A stretch of 64,000 nt of DNA from Stenotrophomonas hibiscicola ATCC 19867 (GTDB lineage: Bacteria > Pseudomonadota > Gammaproteobacteria > Xanthomonadales > Xanthomonadaceae), in assembly GCF_000382065.1 (NCBI RefSeq), contig NZ_KB907501.1, positions 124,001 to 188,000 on the forward strand, written 5' to 3'. The position numbers and the translations under genes were made by a program. The notes under the pieces were generated by a model. That model had not been told where the DNA came from. It worked only from the letters and a program-made list of their open reading frames with translations, and made no database searches. Of the stretch, positions 50,847 through 61,521 are shown in pieces; the first letter of the stretch is position 1; the number at the start of each line of letters is the position of its first letter.

Positions 50847-51949
50847 GGCTGCGCCCGATGCGTTTCGACCTGTACCTGGGCCGGTCGGTGTTCACCACGG
50901 TGCTGCTGACCTGGGCGGTGCTGGTCGGCCTGGACGTGGTGATGGCCTTCTCCGGCGAGTTCAAGGACATCGGCAAGAACGGCTATACGCTTGGCCATGC
51001 CGCCGCCTGGGTGCTGTACACGGTGCCGCGCCGCGCCTACACCATGTTCCCCACGGCCGCGGTGATCGGCGCACTGATGGGCCTGGGCCAGCTGGCAGCG
51101 ACCTCTGAACTGACCGCGCTGCGTGCACTGGGCCTGTCGCGCAAGCGCCTGAGCGTTTCGGTGGCGATCGCGCTGTCGCTGCTGACCGCGGTGATGGTGC
51201 TCAGCGCCGAGACGCTGGGCCCCTGGGGCCAGGACCGCGCCGATGCGCTGAAGTCCAGCGCCAAGTGGGGCCGGGATATCGCGACCAGCCGCTACTCCGG
51301 CCTGTGGGCACGCGAAGGCGATACCTTCCTCAACGCGCAGAGCGGCGAGGAGCAGCTGGTCGGTGACAAGGGCACCCGCCTGATCCTGCGCGACGTGCGT
51401 CTCTACCGCATTGCCGGGAACGGAGGGATCGCCTCGTTGACCCATGCCGCCACCGCCGAGCACGACAAGGACGGCTGGGTGCTGACCGGGGTGCGTCGCG
51501 ACACCTTCGGCGAGCGTTCGGCGACCCGCCAGGAAGTTGCGCGCGAGCCGTGGAACTCGAATCTCGATGCGGCGGCACTGGCTACCGGCATCGCCAAGCC
51601 GCGCAACCTGAGCGTTGCCGAGCTGAGCACCAGCATTGCCTACCGCCAGCGCAACGGGCTGGATGCGCGCGATTTCGAGGATGTCTACTGGAGCCGCTGG
51701 TTCTACCCGGTGAACGTGCTGGCACTGTGCCTGGCGGCGGTGCCGTTCGCGTTTGGTTCGCTGCGCAGCGGCGGCATGGGCAAGCGCCTGTTCCTGGGCA
51801 TCCTGTTCGCGCTTGGCTTCTGGCTGCTGCAGCTGTTCTTCGGGCGCATGGCCGGCGCGTTGAAGTTCGACTACCGCATTGCCTATGCGTTGCCGCCGAT
51901 CGTGATGCTGGCGGTGTCCGGACTGTTGTTCCGGCGCAAGTCGGGCTGA
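50843..51949 (+). CDS. lptG: LPS export permease LptG
   Basis: A 368-residue partner of LptF with the same three plus three layout and periplasmic domain. The early motif MRFDLYLGRSVFTTVLLTW and the C-terminal NVLALCLAAVPFAFGSLRSG are typical. It starts within the lptF stop at ATGA 50843. SMAG repeats follow it. Confidence 0.95.
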   Translation: MRLRPMRFDLYLGRSVFTTVLLTWAVLVGLDVVMAFSGEFKDIGKNGYTLGHAAAWVLYTVPRRAYTMFPTAAVIGALMGLGQLAATSELTALRALGLSRKRLSVSVAIALSLLTAVMVLSAETLGPWGQDRADALKSSAKWGRDIATSRYSGLWAREGDTFLNAQSGEEQLVGDKGTRLILRDVRLYRIAGNGGIASLTHAATAEHDKDGWVLTGVRRDTFGERSATRQEVAREPWNSNLDAAALATGIAKPRNLSVAELSTSIAYRQRNGLDARDFEDVYWSRWFYPVNVLALCLAAVPFAFGSLRSGGMGKRLFLGILFALGFWLLQLFFGRMAGALKFDYRIAYALPPIVMLAVSGLLFRRKSG

Positions 51950-51954
51950 TTCTG

Positions 51955-51981
51955 GTAGCGCGGGGCCATGCCCGGCGCTAC
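51955..51981. repeat. SMAG palindrome with GTAG/CTAC ends
   Basis: A single palindrome with GTAG at 51955 and CTAC at 51981, stem GCGCCGGG-like, just after lptG. Confidence 0.8.
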
Positions 51982-52049
51982 CGGGGCAATCCACCGCTTC
52001 GGCATCCGTGCCAGGACCACCAGCATCCCGGCCCAGCGTGCTGGATTCT

Positions 52050-52118
52050 GTAGAGCCGAGCCCATGCTCGGCTGCTTTTTGCGCACCGCCTGCCAGCCGA
52101 GCATGGGCTCGGCTCTAC
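52050..52118. repeat. SMAG inverted pair forming a long hairpin
   Basis: Copies at 52050-52073 (GTAGAGCCGAGCCC) and 52095-52118 (complement) with a short T-containing loop. It separates lptG from the convergent RDD gene and is nearly identical to the pairs at 38565 and 54562. Confidence 0.85.
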
Positions 52119-52128
52119 AGGTCGTGCA

Positions 52129-52620
52129 TCACCGTTTCAGCATGCGCACCAGACGGGTGCCGCTGGCGCGGTCGTGCCAGGTCAGGCGTTGACGGTCGAC
52201 CCACGCCCACCAGAATCCCAGCCCGCCCAGCAGCAGTGACAGCGTACCTACCGCAAAGCGCAGCCACAGCTGGTTGCGCCGCAGTGGCGTGCCATCGCTC
52301 GATTGCACTTTCAGCCGCCATGGACGCATGCCCAGCGTCTGTCCGCCGCGGCGCCAGCTGGCCGTGGCGTACCACCCCGTGATCGCCCAGCACACCCCCC
52401 ACAGCAGCCACTGCCAGGCACTGAATGGCGCGATGTTCTCGCGTTGCGCGTGGCCGCTGAGGGTGTAGGCGAGGGTGAACAGCGTGCCGGCGAGCATCCA
52501 CAGTGCCAGCACCGGCAGTGCGTCGTAGACCATTGCCAGCATGCGCCACAGCAACAATGCGCGCGGATGGGGCATTTCGGTAGCAGCGGCAGAGGCCGTG
52601 TCGGTGGCAGGCTGGGACAT
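52129..52620 (-). CDS. RDD family membrane protein
   Basis: A 163-residue protein with three to four membrane segments and RDD-type motifs: [16 protein letters not shown] near the start, [14 protein letters not shown] in the loop and [12 protein letters not shown] at the end. Role of the family is poorly known, possibly ion or small-solute transport. Divergent from xerD with 56 bases between starts. Confidence 0.85.
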   Translation of the reverse strand: MSQPATDTASAAATEMPHPRALLLWRMLAMVYDALPVLALWMLAGTLFTLAYTLSGHAQRENIAPFSAWQWLLWGVCWAITGWYATASWRRGGQTLGMRPWRLKVQSSDGTPLRRNQLWLRFAVGTLSLLLGGLGFWWAWVDRQRLTWHDRASGTRLVRMLKR

Positions 52621-52676
52621 GCGTCGAGCATACGCAAAGCTGGCCGTGCCCGCAGTGGCCCCCGTATCCTGCACGC

Positions 52677-53654
52677 ATGGCCCATGTTTCCACCCCCGCC
52701 GAACGCCGCCAGCTGGTCCAGCAACTGCCCGAACTGCGCGCCGACGACAGCGCACGCATCCAGCGCTTCCTTGATGCGATCTGGGCCGAGAACGGCCTGG
52801 CCCGCGCCACCCTCGACAGCTACCGGCGCGATCTGGAAGGGCTGGCGCGCTGGATGGATGGGCGCGACGGTGGCCTGGCCGGCATCGAGCGCCCCGGACT
52901 GTTCGAGTATCTGGCCTGGCGCACCCGGCATGGCTGGTCGCCGCGCAGCAATGCGCGCCTGCTGTCGGCGTTGCGGGCGTTCTTCGCCGATGGCGTGCGC
53001 CGCGCCGAACGCAGCGAGGATCCCAGCGCGCTGCTCGACCCGCCGAAGTTGCCACGGCTGCTGCCCAAGGCGCTGGCCGAAAGCCAGATCGACGCGCTGC
53101 TGGCAGCGCCCGATACCGACAGCGCATTGGGCCTGCGCGATCGCGCCATGCTGGAACTGATGTACGCCGCCGGCCTGCGCGTGAGCGAGCTGGTGCTGCT
53201 GCCCGCGACTGCGGTCAACCTGCGCCAAGGCGTGCTGCGGGTCACCGGCAAGGGCAGCAAGGAACGGCTGGTGCCGTTGGGCGAGGAATCCCAGCACTGG
53301 CTGGAGCGCTACCTGCAGCACTCGCGGCCGCAGCTGGTCGGGAAGGGCAAGGTGCAGGCGCTGGCCGATGGGCAGACGCCTTTGTTCATCGAGCCGTCGC
53401 TGCATGCGCTGACCCGGCAGGCGTTCTGGCAGCTGGTCAAGCGCCATGCGCAGGTGGCCGGCATCGACCCGGCGCGGATCAGCCCGCACGGCCTGCGCCA
53501 CAGCTTCGCCACCCATCTGCTCAACCGTGGTGCCGACCTGCGCGCGTTGCAGATGCTGCTCGGCCACAGCTCGCTGTCCACCACCCAGATCTACACCCTG
53601 GTAGCGCGCGAGCACCTGCAGAAGCTGCACGCCCGCCACCATCCGCGCGGCTGA
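52677..53654 (+). CDS. xerD: Tyrosine recombinase XerD
   Basis: A 325-residue site-specific recombinase that with XerC resolves chromosome dimers at dif. Catalytic residues visible are Arg168 (AAGLRVSEL), Lys192 ([10 protein letters not shown]), His271 and Arg274 (HGLRHSF), His297 (LGHSS) and nucleophile Tyr306 (QIYTLV). The N-terminal SAM-like domain (about 27-115) contains the core-binding helices. It is longer than E. coli XerD (298), partly from an N-terminal extension and a loop near 225-240. It is followed by dsbC, as in the E. coli xerD-dsbC-recJ order. Confidence 0.95.
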   Translation: MAHVSTPAERRQLVQQLPELRADDSARIQRFLDAIWAENGLARATLDSYRRDLEGLARWMDGRDGGLAGIERPGLFEYLAWRTRHGWSPRSNARLLSALRAFFADGVRRAERSEDPSALLDPPKLPRLLPKALAESQIDALLAAPDTDSALGLRDRAMLELMYAAGLRVSELVLLPATAVNLRQGVLRVTGKGSKERLVPLGEESQHWLERYLQHSRPQLVGKGKVQALADGQTPLFIEPSLHALTRQAFWQLVKRHAQVAGIDPARISPHGLRHSFATHLLNRGADLRALQMLLGHSSLSTTQIYTLVAREHLQKLHARHHPRG

Positions 53655-53753
53655 GCAGGCCCCTGAATCCCGGCCACAAACCATGGGCGGTGCCGCTGTC
53701 CGGTACCGCCGGCTGTGTCAGAATCCAGGGTCTTCTTCTGTCCGGATCGTTCC

Positions 53754-54542
53754 ATGCTCCGATTTGCCATCGCCGCCGTGTTCGGTGCGCTCAGCCTGAC
53801 CGCCTGCGCCCAGCCGGCCCCGCCGGCCGCCAAGGCGCCTGCTGCTGCCGCTGCGGCCAAGGCCGCCCCCGCCGCCAACGCGTCGGCCGACCAGGCGGTA
53901 CGTGCCGCGTTGACCGCGCTCAATCCCGGTTTCCAGGTGGATTACATCGGTGCCGCACCGTTCCCGGGCTTCCGTGAAGTGGTGGTCTCCGGCCAGCTCC
54001 TGTACGTGTCCGATGATGGCCGTTACCTGTTCCAGTCGCAGCCTTACGACACCCGTGCCAAGGGCCCGGCCAACAGCGAAGGCCTGCTCGGCTACCGCCG
54101 CGATCTGCTGGCCAAGGCCAACCATGGCGACCGCATCGTGTTTGCCACACCGAACGCCAAGTACACCATCAGCGTGTTCACCGACATCGAATGCGGCTAC
54201 TGCCGCAAGCTGCACCAGGACATCGCCGAGCTCAACCGCAACGGCATCTCCGTCGAGTACCTGGCATTCCCGCGCATGGGCCTCGGCAGCAAGGACTACA
54301 CCGACATGATCTCGGTCTGGTGTGCGGCTGATCGCCGCCAGGCACTGACCAACGCCAAGCGCGGTGGCAGCGTGCCGGCAAAGAACTGCACCAACCCGGT
54401 GGCGATGCAGTACGCACTGGGCCAGCAGCTGGGCGTGAACGGCACGCCGGCGATCTTCGCGCCGGACGGCACCCAGCTGGGGGGCTACCTGCCGCCGGCA
54501 CAGCTGCGTGCGGCGCTGGAAAAGCTGTCGGCCAAGCGCTGA
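53754..54542 (+). CDS. dsbC: Disulfide isomerase DsbC-like, probable lipoprotein
   Basis: A 262-residue protein with N-terminal dimerisation (about 45-105) and thioredoxin-like domains. The active site is CGYC at 147-150, and the cis-Pro loop reads NGTPAIFAPDG. The leader ends LTAC (Cys18), a lipobox, followed by an Ala/Pro/Lys-rich spacer (about 19-45), so it may be membrane-anchored, unlike the soluble E. coli form. It shuffles wrong disulfides in periplasmic proteins. ATG 53754 was chosen because it gives the signal sequence. Confidence 0.92.
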   Translation: MLRFAIAAVFGALSLTACAQPAPPAAKAPAAAAAAKAAPAANASADQAVRAALTALNPGFQVDYIGAAPFPGFREVVVSGQLLYVSDDGRYLFQSQPYDTRAKGPANSEGLLGYRRDLLAKANHGDRIVFATPNAKYTISVFTDIECGYCRKLHQDIAELNRNGISVEYLAFPRMGLGSKDYTDMISVWCAADRRQALTNAKRGGSVPAKNCTNPVAMQYALGQQLGVNGTPAIFAPDGTQLGGYLPPAQLRAALEKLSAKR

Positions 54543-54561
54543 CGCGACCGACCTTGTTTCT

Positions 54562-54620
54562 GTAGAGCCGAGCCCATGCTCGGCTGATGTTTCCGCAGCC
54601 GAGCATGGGCTTGGCTCTAC
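54562..54620. repeat. SMAG inverted pair
   Basis: Copies at 54562-54585 and 54597-54620 (one base differs in the second) form a hairpin between dsbC and the convergent chitinase gene. Confidence 0.85.
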
Positions 54621-54628
54621 AGGTAGGA

Positions 54629-54660
54629 AGCCGGGGGCGCGCAGCACCCCCGGCTTTTTT
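54629..54660 (+). terminator. Rho-independent terminator after dsbC
   Basis: An AGCCGGGGG stem and complement around CGCGCAGCAC-type loop, then six T. It ends plus-strand transcripts from dsbC; the chitinase stop begins two bases after it. Confidence 0.88.
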
Positions 54661-54661
54661 C

Positions 54662-56761
54662 TTACTTCAGGCCATCACTGACCGCCTTGGTCAGCGTGCC
54701 CTGCGCATCGTCACCACTGAACTCCCAGACGAACGCGCCGCCCAGGCCCTGGGTCTTCACGTAGCCCATCTTGCGGGTGATGTTGGCCGGGGTGTCGAAG
54801 CTCCACAGCGTGCTGCCGTTGTAGATCCAGGTGGCACCTGCGGTGTTGTCGGTGTAGCCCGGCCACGCCAGGTTCTTCAGCACCTTCCAGTCTTCGATGC
54901 CGGCTTCATACGTGCCCGGGGCAGCGCCGGTCGCGGTCTGGTACAGGCCGTTGTTGGCGTTGGCCACACCGGTCCAGCCACGCCCGTAGTAGCCGATGCC
55001 CAGGTTGAGCTTGGCCGCGGGCACGCCGCGGCTGATGAAGGCCTCGATGGCGTCGTTGCTGTTGTACAGCTTCTGGTCGCCGGTGGACGGATCATTGGGC
55101 GAATCGAACAGCGCCGACTGGTGATTGGTCTTCGCATCCCACGCGCCGTGGAAGTCGTAGGTCATCACGTTGATGTAGTCCAGGTACGGGTGGTACGCGG
55201 CCGGATCGGTGACGCGGATCTTGTCGATGCCGGCGCCCACCGCCACCGTCAGCAACAGGCCCGGACGCACCGCATCGAGCTGGCGGCGGAACTCGGCCAT
55301 CAGCGCGGTGAAGTTGGCGTTGTCTTCCGGCTTGCCGCATTCGATGCCGCAGGCCACCGGGTATTCCCAGTCGATGTCGATGCCGTCGAACACACCCAGC
55401 GCGGCACCGGCACCACCGGCACCGTCGGTCACTGGCAGATTGCCCTTGATGTACGCGTCGATGCACGAGGCGACGAAGGCCTGGCGGTTCTCCGGGCGCG
55501 CTGCGCTGGAGAAGCCGCGCGACCAGGTCCAGCCACCCAGCGAGATCAGTACCTTCAGGTTCGGGTACTTGGCCTTGAGCTGCTTGAGCTGGTTCCAGTT
55601 GCCGCGCAGCGGCTGGTCCCAGGTGTCGGCGCTGCCGCTGACACTCTCGGCGGCACTGAAGGCCTTGGTGTAGTCGGCGAAAGCATCGCCACCGGCACCG
55701 CTGTTCGGATCCGAGGGTTGGGTGACGCCCACTTCGCAACGGTTGTTGCGCACGTTGCCGAACGCGTAGTTGATGTGGGTCAGGCGCGCGGCCGAACCAC
55801 TGCTGTCGATGTTCTTGACCCGGTAGTTGCGGCCGTAGATGCCCCACTGGGTGAAGTAACCGATGACCCGCTTGCCGGTGGTTCCGCCGTCGCCGGCCAG
55901 CGTGGTGGCGCTGATCTCGGTGCCCTGCGCTGAGGCATTGCCGGCATTGTCGCGTGCGCGTACGCGGTAGCGGTAGGTGGTGGATGCAGTCAACCCGCCA
56001 TCGACGTAGCTGGCACTGGACGGTGAACCGACCAGGCTGCCGTTGCGGTACACGTCATAGCCGGCCACGCCGCTGCCACCGGTGTTGTCGGTGGACGGGC
56101 TCCAGCTGAGCGCGATGCTGTTGGCGGTACGGGTGCCGACCGCCAGCCCGCCCGGCACGCTCGGCGCGGTGGTGTCGCCGCTGGCGGCGTTGACGGTGAT
56201 GGTGATGGTCGCCGTGCTGGTGGTGGCGTTGTTGTTGTCGGTGGCCACCGCGCGCAGGGTGTGGCTGCCGGCGCTGGCGTTGGCCCAGCTGGCCGCATAC
56301 GGCGCGCTGGTGGCCACGCCGAGCGTGCTGCCATCGCGGAAGAACTCGACCTTGGCGACGCTGCCGTCTGGATCACTGGCGGTGGCGGTCACGTTCACCG
56401 TGCTGCCGGCACTGAAGGTGGCACCGTTGGCCGGCGAGGTCAGGCTGACCACCGGCGGCTGGTTGGCGCCGCCGCCATCGCAGGCGCCGAGGTTGGTGTA
56501 GTAGGGCGCGCCGGCCGGATGGTCCGGCGGCGCGTTCCAGATGTCCTGGTTCGCCCGATAGAGGACGCCTCCTTTCTGCAGGGTATCGCCGGCCCGGTAG
56601 ATCCTGGCCTGGTCCCATTCGGCCACCCCGGCACAGCTGGCGGCCTGCGCCAGGCCGGGCAGGACGGCGGCACCGGCGGCCAAGGCAAGCAGCCAGGCCA
56701 GGCGGCGGGGACGACAGCTTCGGGTCGAACGTTCGGCACTGCGCACAATCGGGTCGTACAT
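54662..56761 (-). CDS. chiA: Secreted GH18 chitinase with chitin-binding, Ig-like and FN3 domains
   Basis: A 699-residue exported enzyme. A long signal peptide (about 1-41, ending GLAQA) is followed by a CBM5/12-type chitin-binding domain (about 44-92, with WDQARIYRAGDTL), an Ig/PKD-like domain (about 100-190), an FN3 domain (about 198-285) and the GH18 catalytic domain (about 300-695). The catalytic signature DGIDIDWEYP has the acid/base Glu466. It degrades chitin outside the cell, consistent with the antifungal habit of S. maltophilia. Start ATG 56759-56761 has a GGAG site; a longer frame exists but lacks a signal sequence. Confidence 0.95.
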   Translation of the reverse strand: MYDPIVRSAERSTRSCRPRRLAWLLALAAGAAVLPGLAQAASCAGVAEWDQARIYRAGDTLQKGGVLYRANQDIWNAPPDHPAGAPYYTNLGACDGGGANQPPVVSLTSPANGATFSAGSTVNVTATASDPDGSVAKVEFFRDGSTLGVATSAPYAASWANASAGSHTLRAVATDNNNATTSTATITITVNAASGDTTAPSVPGGLAVGTRTANSIALSWSPSTDNTGGSGVAGYDVYRNGSLVGSPSSASYVDGGLTASTTYRYRVRARDNAGNASAQGTEISATTLAGDGGTTGKRVIGYFTQWGIYGRNYRVKNIDSSGSAARLTHINYAFGNVRNNRCEVGVTQPSDPNSGAGGDAFADYTKAFSAAESVSGSADTWDQPLRGNWNQLKQLKAKYPNLKVLISLGGWTWSRGFSSAARPENRQAFVASCIDAYIKGNLPVTDGAGGAGAALGVFDGIDIDWEYPVACGIECGKPEDNANFTALMAEFRRQLDAVRPGLLLTVAVGAGIDKIRVTDPAAYHPYLDYINVMTYDFHGAWDAKTNHQSALFDSPNDPSTGDQKLYNSNDAIEAFISRGVPAAKLNLGIGYYGRGWTGVANANNGLYQTATGAAPGTYEAGIEDWKVLKNLAWPGYTDNTAGATWIYNGSTLWSFDTPANITRKMGYVKTQGLGGAFVWEFSGDDAQGTLTKAVSDGLK

Positions 56762-57050
56762 GGGTAAGTCTCCGATCAAAGGGCGCGCGGGCCCCGATGG
56801 CGCCGCGCGTGACGCAGGTCCGGGCATCGCCGGGGAAGGCGACGGAGGGGCCGGACGGAGGGCACCTGGGAGGCCGGGGAGAGAGTCCGGCACCAGGTGG
56901 GGACAACGTTGTCATCAATTGCGTGGTCAATCCGTGAGCAAGCGCATGGTTCGGGGAATCGGGCGGAGAGCGCGCTGCGCGCGGTCGGCGGCCATCGGCG
57001 GAGCCCCTCGTGGCTGGGGCTTTCCGCGAACAGCGGATTTCTGGGGGTTG

Positions 57051-57152
57051 GCCGGGCGGGTGGGCTGCGCAGGGGACGCTGCAAGTACGTCCATGTAAGC
57101 TCGGTCGCCGCATCCATGCGGCTCACGCCCCTGCGCAGCCCACCCGCCCGGC
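57051..57152. repeat. Long stem-loop repeat, copy 3
   Basis: Arms of 25 bases (57051-57075 and 57128-57152) pair without a mismatch. The core is GACGCTGCAAGTACGTCCAT followed by GCCGCATCCATGCGGC. The core subtype matches 41388-41483, while the arms are unrelated apart from general GC richness. Confidence 0.82.
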
Positions 57153-57255
57153 CACGGACAGGTTCCTGCGCGGCCAGCCACGAAAGACAGAAGAAAAAAC
57201 AAAGGCAAAAGCCGGTCGCTGCGCTCTTCAATGCCTGATTTCTGACATTTCCTGG

Positions 57256-57279
57256 GTGCCGGCCAGCGGCCGGCACTAC
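57256..57279 (-). repeat. SMAG palindrome
   Basis: Minus-oriented copy ending CTAC at 57279, stem GTGCCGGCC; same subtype as at 43815. Confidence 0.82.
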
Positions 57280-57323
57280 CGGGGAGCATTCACGCATGGC
57301 CGCAGATCGCGGAAATCTGTCGG

Positions 57324-57427
57324 GGCGGGGTGGTGGGCGCCAGCAGGACCGTTGGCGCCATGGATGGCGCCATCGAGCCCCCATGGATGGGTTTACGGCG
57401 TGTCCTGCTGGCCCCCACCGCCCCGCC
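57324..57427. repeat. Long stem-loop repeat, copy 4
   Basis: Arms of 26 bases (57324-57349 and 57402-57427) pair at 24 positions. The minus-strand core CGCCGTAAACCCATCC then TGGGGGCTCG matches copy 1. It is flanked by a CTTGCTGTTGC-type run, as copy 1 is flanked by a GCAACA run. Confidence 0.8.
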
Positions 57428-57565
57428 AGCCCACAGGAAGCCAGCTCTTGCTGTTGCTGTTGCCGTTGCCCTGGCCTCGGCGGGTGCCGGGCGCCGCCCG
57501 GCCAGAGCCCTTCCCCCGCTTCCGGTACAATGTCGGGCCCGTTTCCCAACTACGGTTCCCCGGAC

Positions 57566-60500
57566 ATGATGGTCCTCGAGGGCGCGCCCGCCCTGTCGCC
57601 GTTCCGCCGCGAACGTCTTGAATCCCGCCTGCAGTCCATCGCTCCCTCCCTGCGCATCAGCGGTGCCTGGCACGTCTACTTCGTGCAGCCCGAAGGCAGC
57701 GCCGCCCCCGACCTGACCACGCTGTGCCGCATCCTCGAAGCGGCGCCGCAGGCCGAAGCCGTGGCCGAAGGCGCAGTCAGCCGCATCGTGGTGCCGCGCC
57801 TGGGCACGCTGTCGCCGTGGTCGAGCAAGGCCACCGAACTGGTCCGAGGTGCCGGCCAGCCGGTCAGCCGGGTCGAGCGTGGCCTGCGCATCGACGTGCA
57901 GGGTTGGCCGGCCGATGCCGCCGCCCAGCAGGCGCTGGTCAAGGCGCTGCACGACCCGATGACGCAGTCCGTGCTGGAGACCGTGGAACAGGGCCAGGCG
58001 CTGTTCTCGGCACCGGCCCGGGGTGAACTGGAGCGCGTGCCGGTGGACCAGCTGGAGGCCGCCAACCAGCGCCTCGGCCTGGCCATGGCCCAGGACGAGA
58101 TCGACTACCTGCGCGAGCGTTTCACTGCGCTGGGCCGGTCGCCGTCGGACGTGGAACTGATGATGTTCGCGCAGGCCAATTCCGAGCACTGCCGCCACAA
58201 GATCTTCAATGCCAGCTGGACCATCGACGGCCAGGAGCAGGACCGCTCGCTGTTCCGGATGATCAAGAACACGCACCAGCAGACCCCGCAGCACACGCTC
58301 AGCGCGTACAGCGACAACGCCGCGGTGATTGAAGGCCATCCGGCGTCGCGTTACCGCCCGGATCCGGCCAGCGGCGAGTACCGCCGCGAGCCGCAGGTGC
58401 CCAGCGCGTTCCAGATCAAGGTGGAAACGCACAACCACCCGACCGCGATCGCGCCATTCCCGGGCGCCTCGACCGGTGCCGGTGGCGAGATCCGCGACGA
58501 AGGCGCGACCGGCCGCGGCGGCAAGCCCAAGGCCGGCCTGACCGGCTTCTCGGTTTCGCACCTGCGCATTCCGGAACTGCCGCAGCCGTGGGAGGCGCCG
58601 CGCGCGCTGAACCCGCGCATGGCACCGGCGCTGGAAATCATGACCGACGGCCCGCTCGGTGGCGCGGCGTTCAACAACGAGTTCGGCCGCCCGAACCTGC
58701 TCGGCTACTTCCGCAGTTTCGAACTGCCCGAAGGCGCCGATCTGGTGCGCGCCTACGACAAGCCGATCATGCTGGCCGGTGGCCTCGGCGCGATCGACCG
58801 CGTGCAGGTCGACAAGATCCCGCTGCAGGCCGGTGATGCGGTCATCGTGCTGGGTGGCCCGGCGATGCTGATCGGCCTGGGCGGCGGTGCCGCCAGTTCG
58901 GTGGCCTCCGGTGAAAGCGCCGAGGACCTGGACTTCGCCAGCGTGCAGCGCGACAACCCGGAAATGGAACGCCGCTGCCAGGAGGTCATCGACCGCTGCG
59001 TGGCGATGGGCGCCGACAACCCGATCAAGTTCTTCCACGATGTCGGCGCCGGTGGCCTGTCCAATGCCATCCCCGAGCTGCTGCACGACTCCAGGGTCGG
59101 CGGCGTGATCGATCTGGGCAAGGTGCCCACCGATGATCCGTCGCTGTCGCCGATGCAGCTGTGGTGCAACGAATCGCAGGAACGCTACGTGCTGGGCGTG
59201 GCCCAGGAGCGCCTGGCCGAGTTCGCCGCGCTGTGTGCTCGTGAGCGCTGCCCGTTCGCTGCAGTTGGCGTGGCGACCGCCGAGGAACATCTGGTGGTGG
59301 CCTATGGCGCCGTGCCGGGCCACACCCCGGCCGACGCACCGATCGACCTGCCGATGGACGTGCTGTTCGGCAAGCCGCCGAAGATGCACCGCGACACTGC
59401 GCACCCGCCGACACCGCGCTGGCCGGCGCTGAAGACCGGTGGCCTGGATCTGCAGGAAGCAGGCCTGCGCGTGCTCGCGCACCCGACGGTCGCCTCGAAG
59501 AACTTCCTGGTCACCATCGGTGATCGCAGCGTCGGTGGCCTGACCGCACGCGAACAGATGGTCGGTCCGTGGCAGCTGCCGGTGGCCGACGTGGCGATCA
59601 CCCTGGCCGACTTCGACGGCGTCGCCGGCGAAGCGATGTCGATCGGCGAGCGCACCCCACTGGCCCTGCTCGATGCGGCTGCTTCGGCACGCATGGCGGT
59701 GGGCGAAGCGCTGACCAACCTGTGCGCGGCGCCGGTCGATGCGCTGGATGAGATCAAGCTGTCGGCGAACTGGATGGCCGCGGCCGGCCACCCGGGCGAA
59801 GACGCACTGCTGTACGACGCTGTGAAGGCAGTGGGCATGGAACTGTGCCCGCAGCTGGACATCAGCATCCCGGTGGGCAAGGACTCGTTGTCGATGCAGG
59901 CGCAGTGGCACGACCAGGGTGAGGCGCACAAGAGCGTGTCGCCGGTGTCGCTGGTGATCTCGGCGTTCGCGCCGGTGGCCGACGTGCGCCAGCAGTTGAC
60001 CCCGCTGCTCGACCGGGAGGTGGACAGCGAGCTGTGGCTGATCGGCCTGGGGGCCGGCAAGCAACGCCTGGGTGGTTCGATCCTGGCCCAGGTGCATGCC
60101 GACCACAGCGAACTGCCGGCCTTTGCCGGTGCCGCCCCGGACCTGGACGATCCGCAGCGCCTGCGGGGTTTCTTCGAACTGATCCGCGATGCGCGCCAGT
60201 CCGGCCTGCTGCTGGCCTATCACGACCGCAGCGACGGCGGTGCCTTCGCCGCGTTGTGCGAAATGGCCTTCACCTCGCGCCTGGGCCTGGACATCACCCT
60301 CGATGCCTGGGGTGACGATCCGTTCCGCAGCTTGTTCAACGAAGAACTGGGTGCGGTGGTGCAGATCGCACGCGAAGACCGCGCCGCGTTTGCCGACCTT
60401 GTCGAACGCCATGCATTGACCGAATGCGCGCAGCGCATCGCCAAGCCGACCACCGCACCGGTGGTGCGCGTGTCGCTGGGTGGCGAAAACCTGGCCGAAT

Positions 60501-61450
60501 GGCGCTGGGAAGCGTTGTTCGACGCGTGGTGGTCGGTTACCCACGCGATGCAGAAGCGCCGCGACAATCCGGCCAATGCCGACGCAGAGCGCGAGGTGGC
60601 ACGTGCCTTCAACGCACCGGGCCTGAAGCCGAAGCTCAGCTTCGATCTCAACGAAGACGTGGCCGCACCGTTCATCAGCAGCGGTGCGCGCCCGCGCGTG
60701 GCCGTGCTGCGCGAGCAGGGCGTCAATGGCCAGATCGAAATGGCCAACGCCTTCGAACGCGCCGGCTTCCGCGCCTTCGACGTGCACATGAGCGACCTGA
60801 TCGAAGGCCGCGTGGCGCTGCAGGACTTCACCGGCCTGGTGGCCTGTGGTGGCTTCAGCTATGGCGACGTGCTCGGTGCCGGCCGTGGCTGGGCTACCTC
60901 GATCCTGGAGCGCAGCGCACTGCGTGATGCCTTCGCCGCGTTCTTCGCACGCGAAGACAGCTTCGCGCTGGGCGTGTGCAATGGCTGCCAGATGATGAGC
61001 CAGCTGAAGAACATCATTCCGGGTGCCGAGCACTGGCCGCAGTTCCGCCGCAATGCCAGCGAGCAGTTCGAAGCCCGTACCGCACTGCTGGAAGTGGTGG
61101 AGTCGCCGTCGATCCTGCTGCGTGGCATGGCCGGCTCGCGCCTGCCGGTGGCGGTGGCGCATGGTGAAGGCCAGGCAGTGTTCGACACGGCCGTCGACCA
61201 GGCCGCGGCCCGCGTCTCGCTGCGTTACATTGATGGCCATGGCAACGTTGCCAGCCAGTATCCGCTGAATCCGAATGGTTCGCCGGATGGCATCACCGGC
61301 CTCACCAGCAGCGACGGCCGGGTCACCATCATGATGCCGCACCCCGAGCGCACCCCGCGCGCGCTCAACATGAGCTGGGCGCCGGCCGAATGGCAGGGTG
61401 ATTCGCCGTGGATGCGCATGTTCCGCAACGCACGGGTGTGGTGCGGCTGA
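57566..61450 (+). CDS. purL: Phosphoribosylformylglycinamidine synthase
   Basis: A 1294-residue single-chain PurL of the proteobacterial type, fourth step of purine synthesis. The N-terminal domain is followed by the FGAM synthetase core (metal and ATP segments such as [30 protein letters not shown] and [12 protein letters not shown]). The C-terminal glutaminase domain has Cys1138 in GVCNGCQMM and [10 protein letters not shown] with the catalytic His. Start ATG 57566 gives the usual N-terminus [10 protein letters not shown]; an ATG 36 bases upstream coincides with a possible -10 box, so is less likely. Own terminator downstream. Confidence 0.97.
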   Translation: MMVLEGAPALSPFRRERLESRLQSIAPSLRISGAWHVYFVQPEGSAAPDLTTLCRILEAAPQAEAVAEGAVSRIVVPRLGTLSPWSSKATELVRGAGQPVSRVERGLRIDVQGWPADAAAQQALVKALHDPMTQSVLETVEQGQALFSAPARGELERVPVDQLEAANQRLGLAMAQDEIDYLRERFTALGRSPSDVELMMFAQANSEHCRHKIFNASWTIDGQEQDRSLFRMIKNTHQQTPQHTLSAYSDNAAVIEGHPASRYRPDPASGEYRREPQVPSAFQIKVETHNHPTAIAPFPGASTGAGGEIRDEGATGRGGKPKAGLTGFSVSHLRIPELPQPWEAPRALNPRMAPALEIMTDGPLGGAAFNNEFGRPNLLGYFRSFELPEGADLVRAYDKPIMLAGGLGAIDRVQVDKIPLQAGDAVIVLGGPAMLIGLGGGAASSVASGESAEDLDFASVQRDNPEMERRCQEVIDRCVAMGADNPIKFFHDVGAGGLSNAIPELLHDSRVGGVIDLGKVPTDDPSLSPMQLWCNESQERYVLGVAQERLAEFAALCARERCPFAAVGVATAEEHLVVAYGAVPGHTPADAPIDLPMDVLFGKPPKMHRDTAHPPTPRWPALKTGGLDLQEAGLRVLAHPTVASKNFLVTIGDRSVGGLTAREQMVGPWQLPVADVAITLADFDGVAGEAMSIGERTPLALLDAAASARMAVGEALTNLCAAPVDALDEIKLSANWMAAAGHPGEDALLYDAVKAVGMELCPQLDISIPVGKDSLSMQAQWHDQGEAHKSVSPVSLVISAFAPVADVRQQLTPLLDREVDSELWLIGLGAGKQRLGGSILAQVHADHSELPAFAGAAPDLDDPQRLRGFFELIRDARQSGLLLAYHDRSDGGAFAALCEMAFTSRLGLDITLDAWGDDPFRSLFNEELGAVVQIAREDRAAFADLVERHALTECAQRIAKPTTAPVVRVSLGGENLAEWRWEALFDAWWSVTHAMQKRRDNPANADAEREVARAFNAPGLKPKLSFDLNEDVAAPFISSGARPRVAVLREQGVNGQIEMANAFERAGFRAFDVHMSDLIEGRVALQDFTGLVACGGFSYGDVLGAGRGWATSILERSALRDAFAAFFAREDSFALGVCNGCQMMSQLKNIIPGAEHWPQFRRNASEQFEARTALLEVVESPSILLRGMAGSRLPVAVAHGEGQAVFDTAVDQAAARVSLRYIDGHGNVASQYPLNPNGSPDGITGLTSSDGRVTIMMPHPERTPRALNMSWAPAEWQGDSPWMRMFRNARVWCG

Positions 61451-61455
61451 TCGCA

Positions 61456-61521
61456 GCATTGCGCGCACGGCGCAATGCCATCGCGTATGGAAAACCCGCC
61501 GCGTTGCCGGCGGGTTTTTCT
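61456..61521 (+). terminator. purL terminator, with preceding hairpin
   Basis: A 9-bp stem GCATTGCGC/GCGCAATGC lies at 61456-61478. The terminator proper is an 11-bp stem AAAACCCGCCG and complement (61491-61501, 61508-61518) with TTTTT directly after. Confidence 0.9.

Larger units (their letters stand above)
56762..57565. other. Repeat-rich divergent gap between chiA and purL
   Basis: About 800 bases with no supportable gene, though two antisense frames cross it. It holds long stem-loops at 57051-57152 and 57324-57427, a SMAG palindrome at 57256-57279, and GTTGCTGTTGC-type repeats near 57447-57473. The chiA control region must lie in the first 250 bases, where no clear promoter is visible. 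TACAAT at 57526-57531 could be a -10 for purL. Confidence 0.6.

Noticed and set aside
52677..53654. xerD as an integrase of a mobile element
   Set aside because: It sits in the conserved xerD-dsbC order among core genes and no attachment-site duplication was seen.
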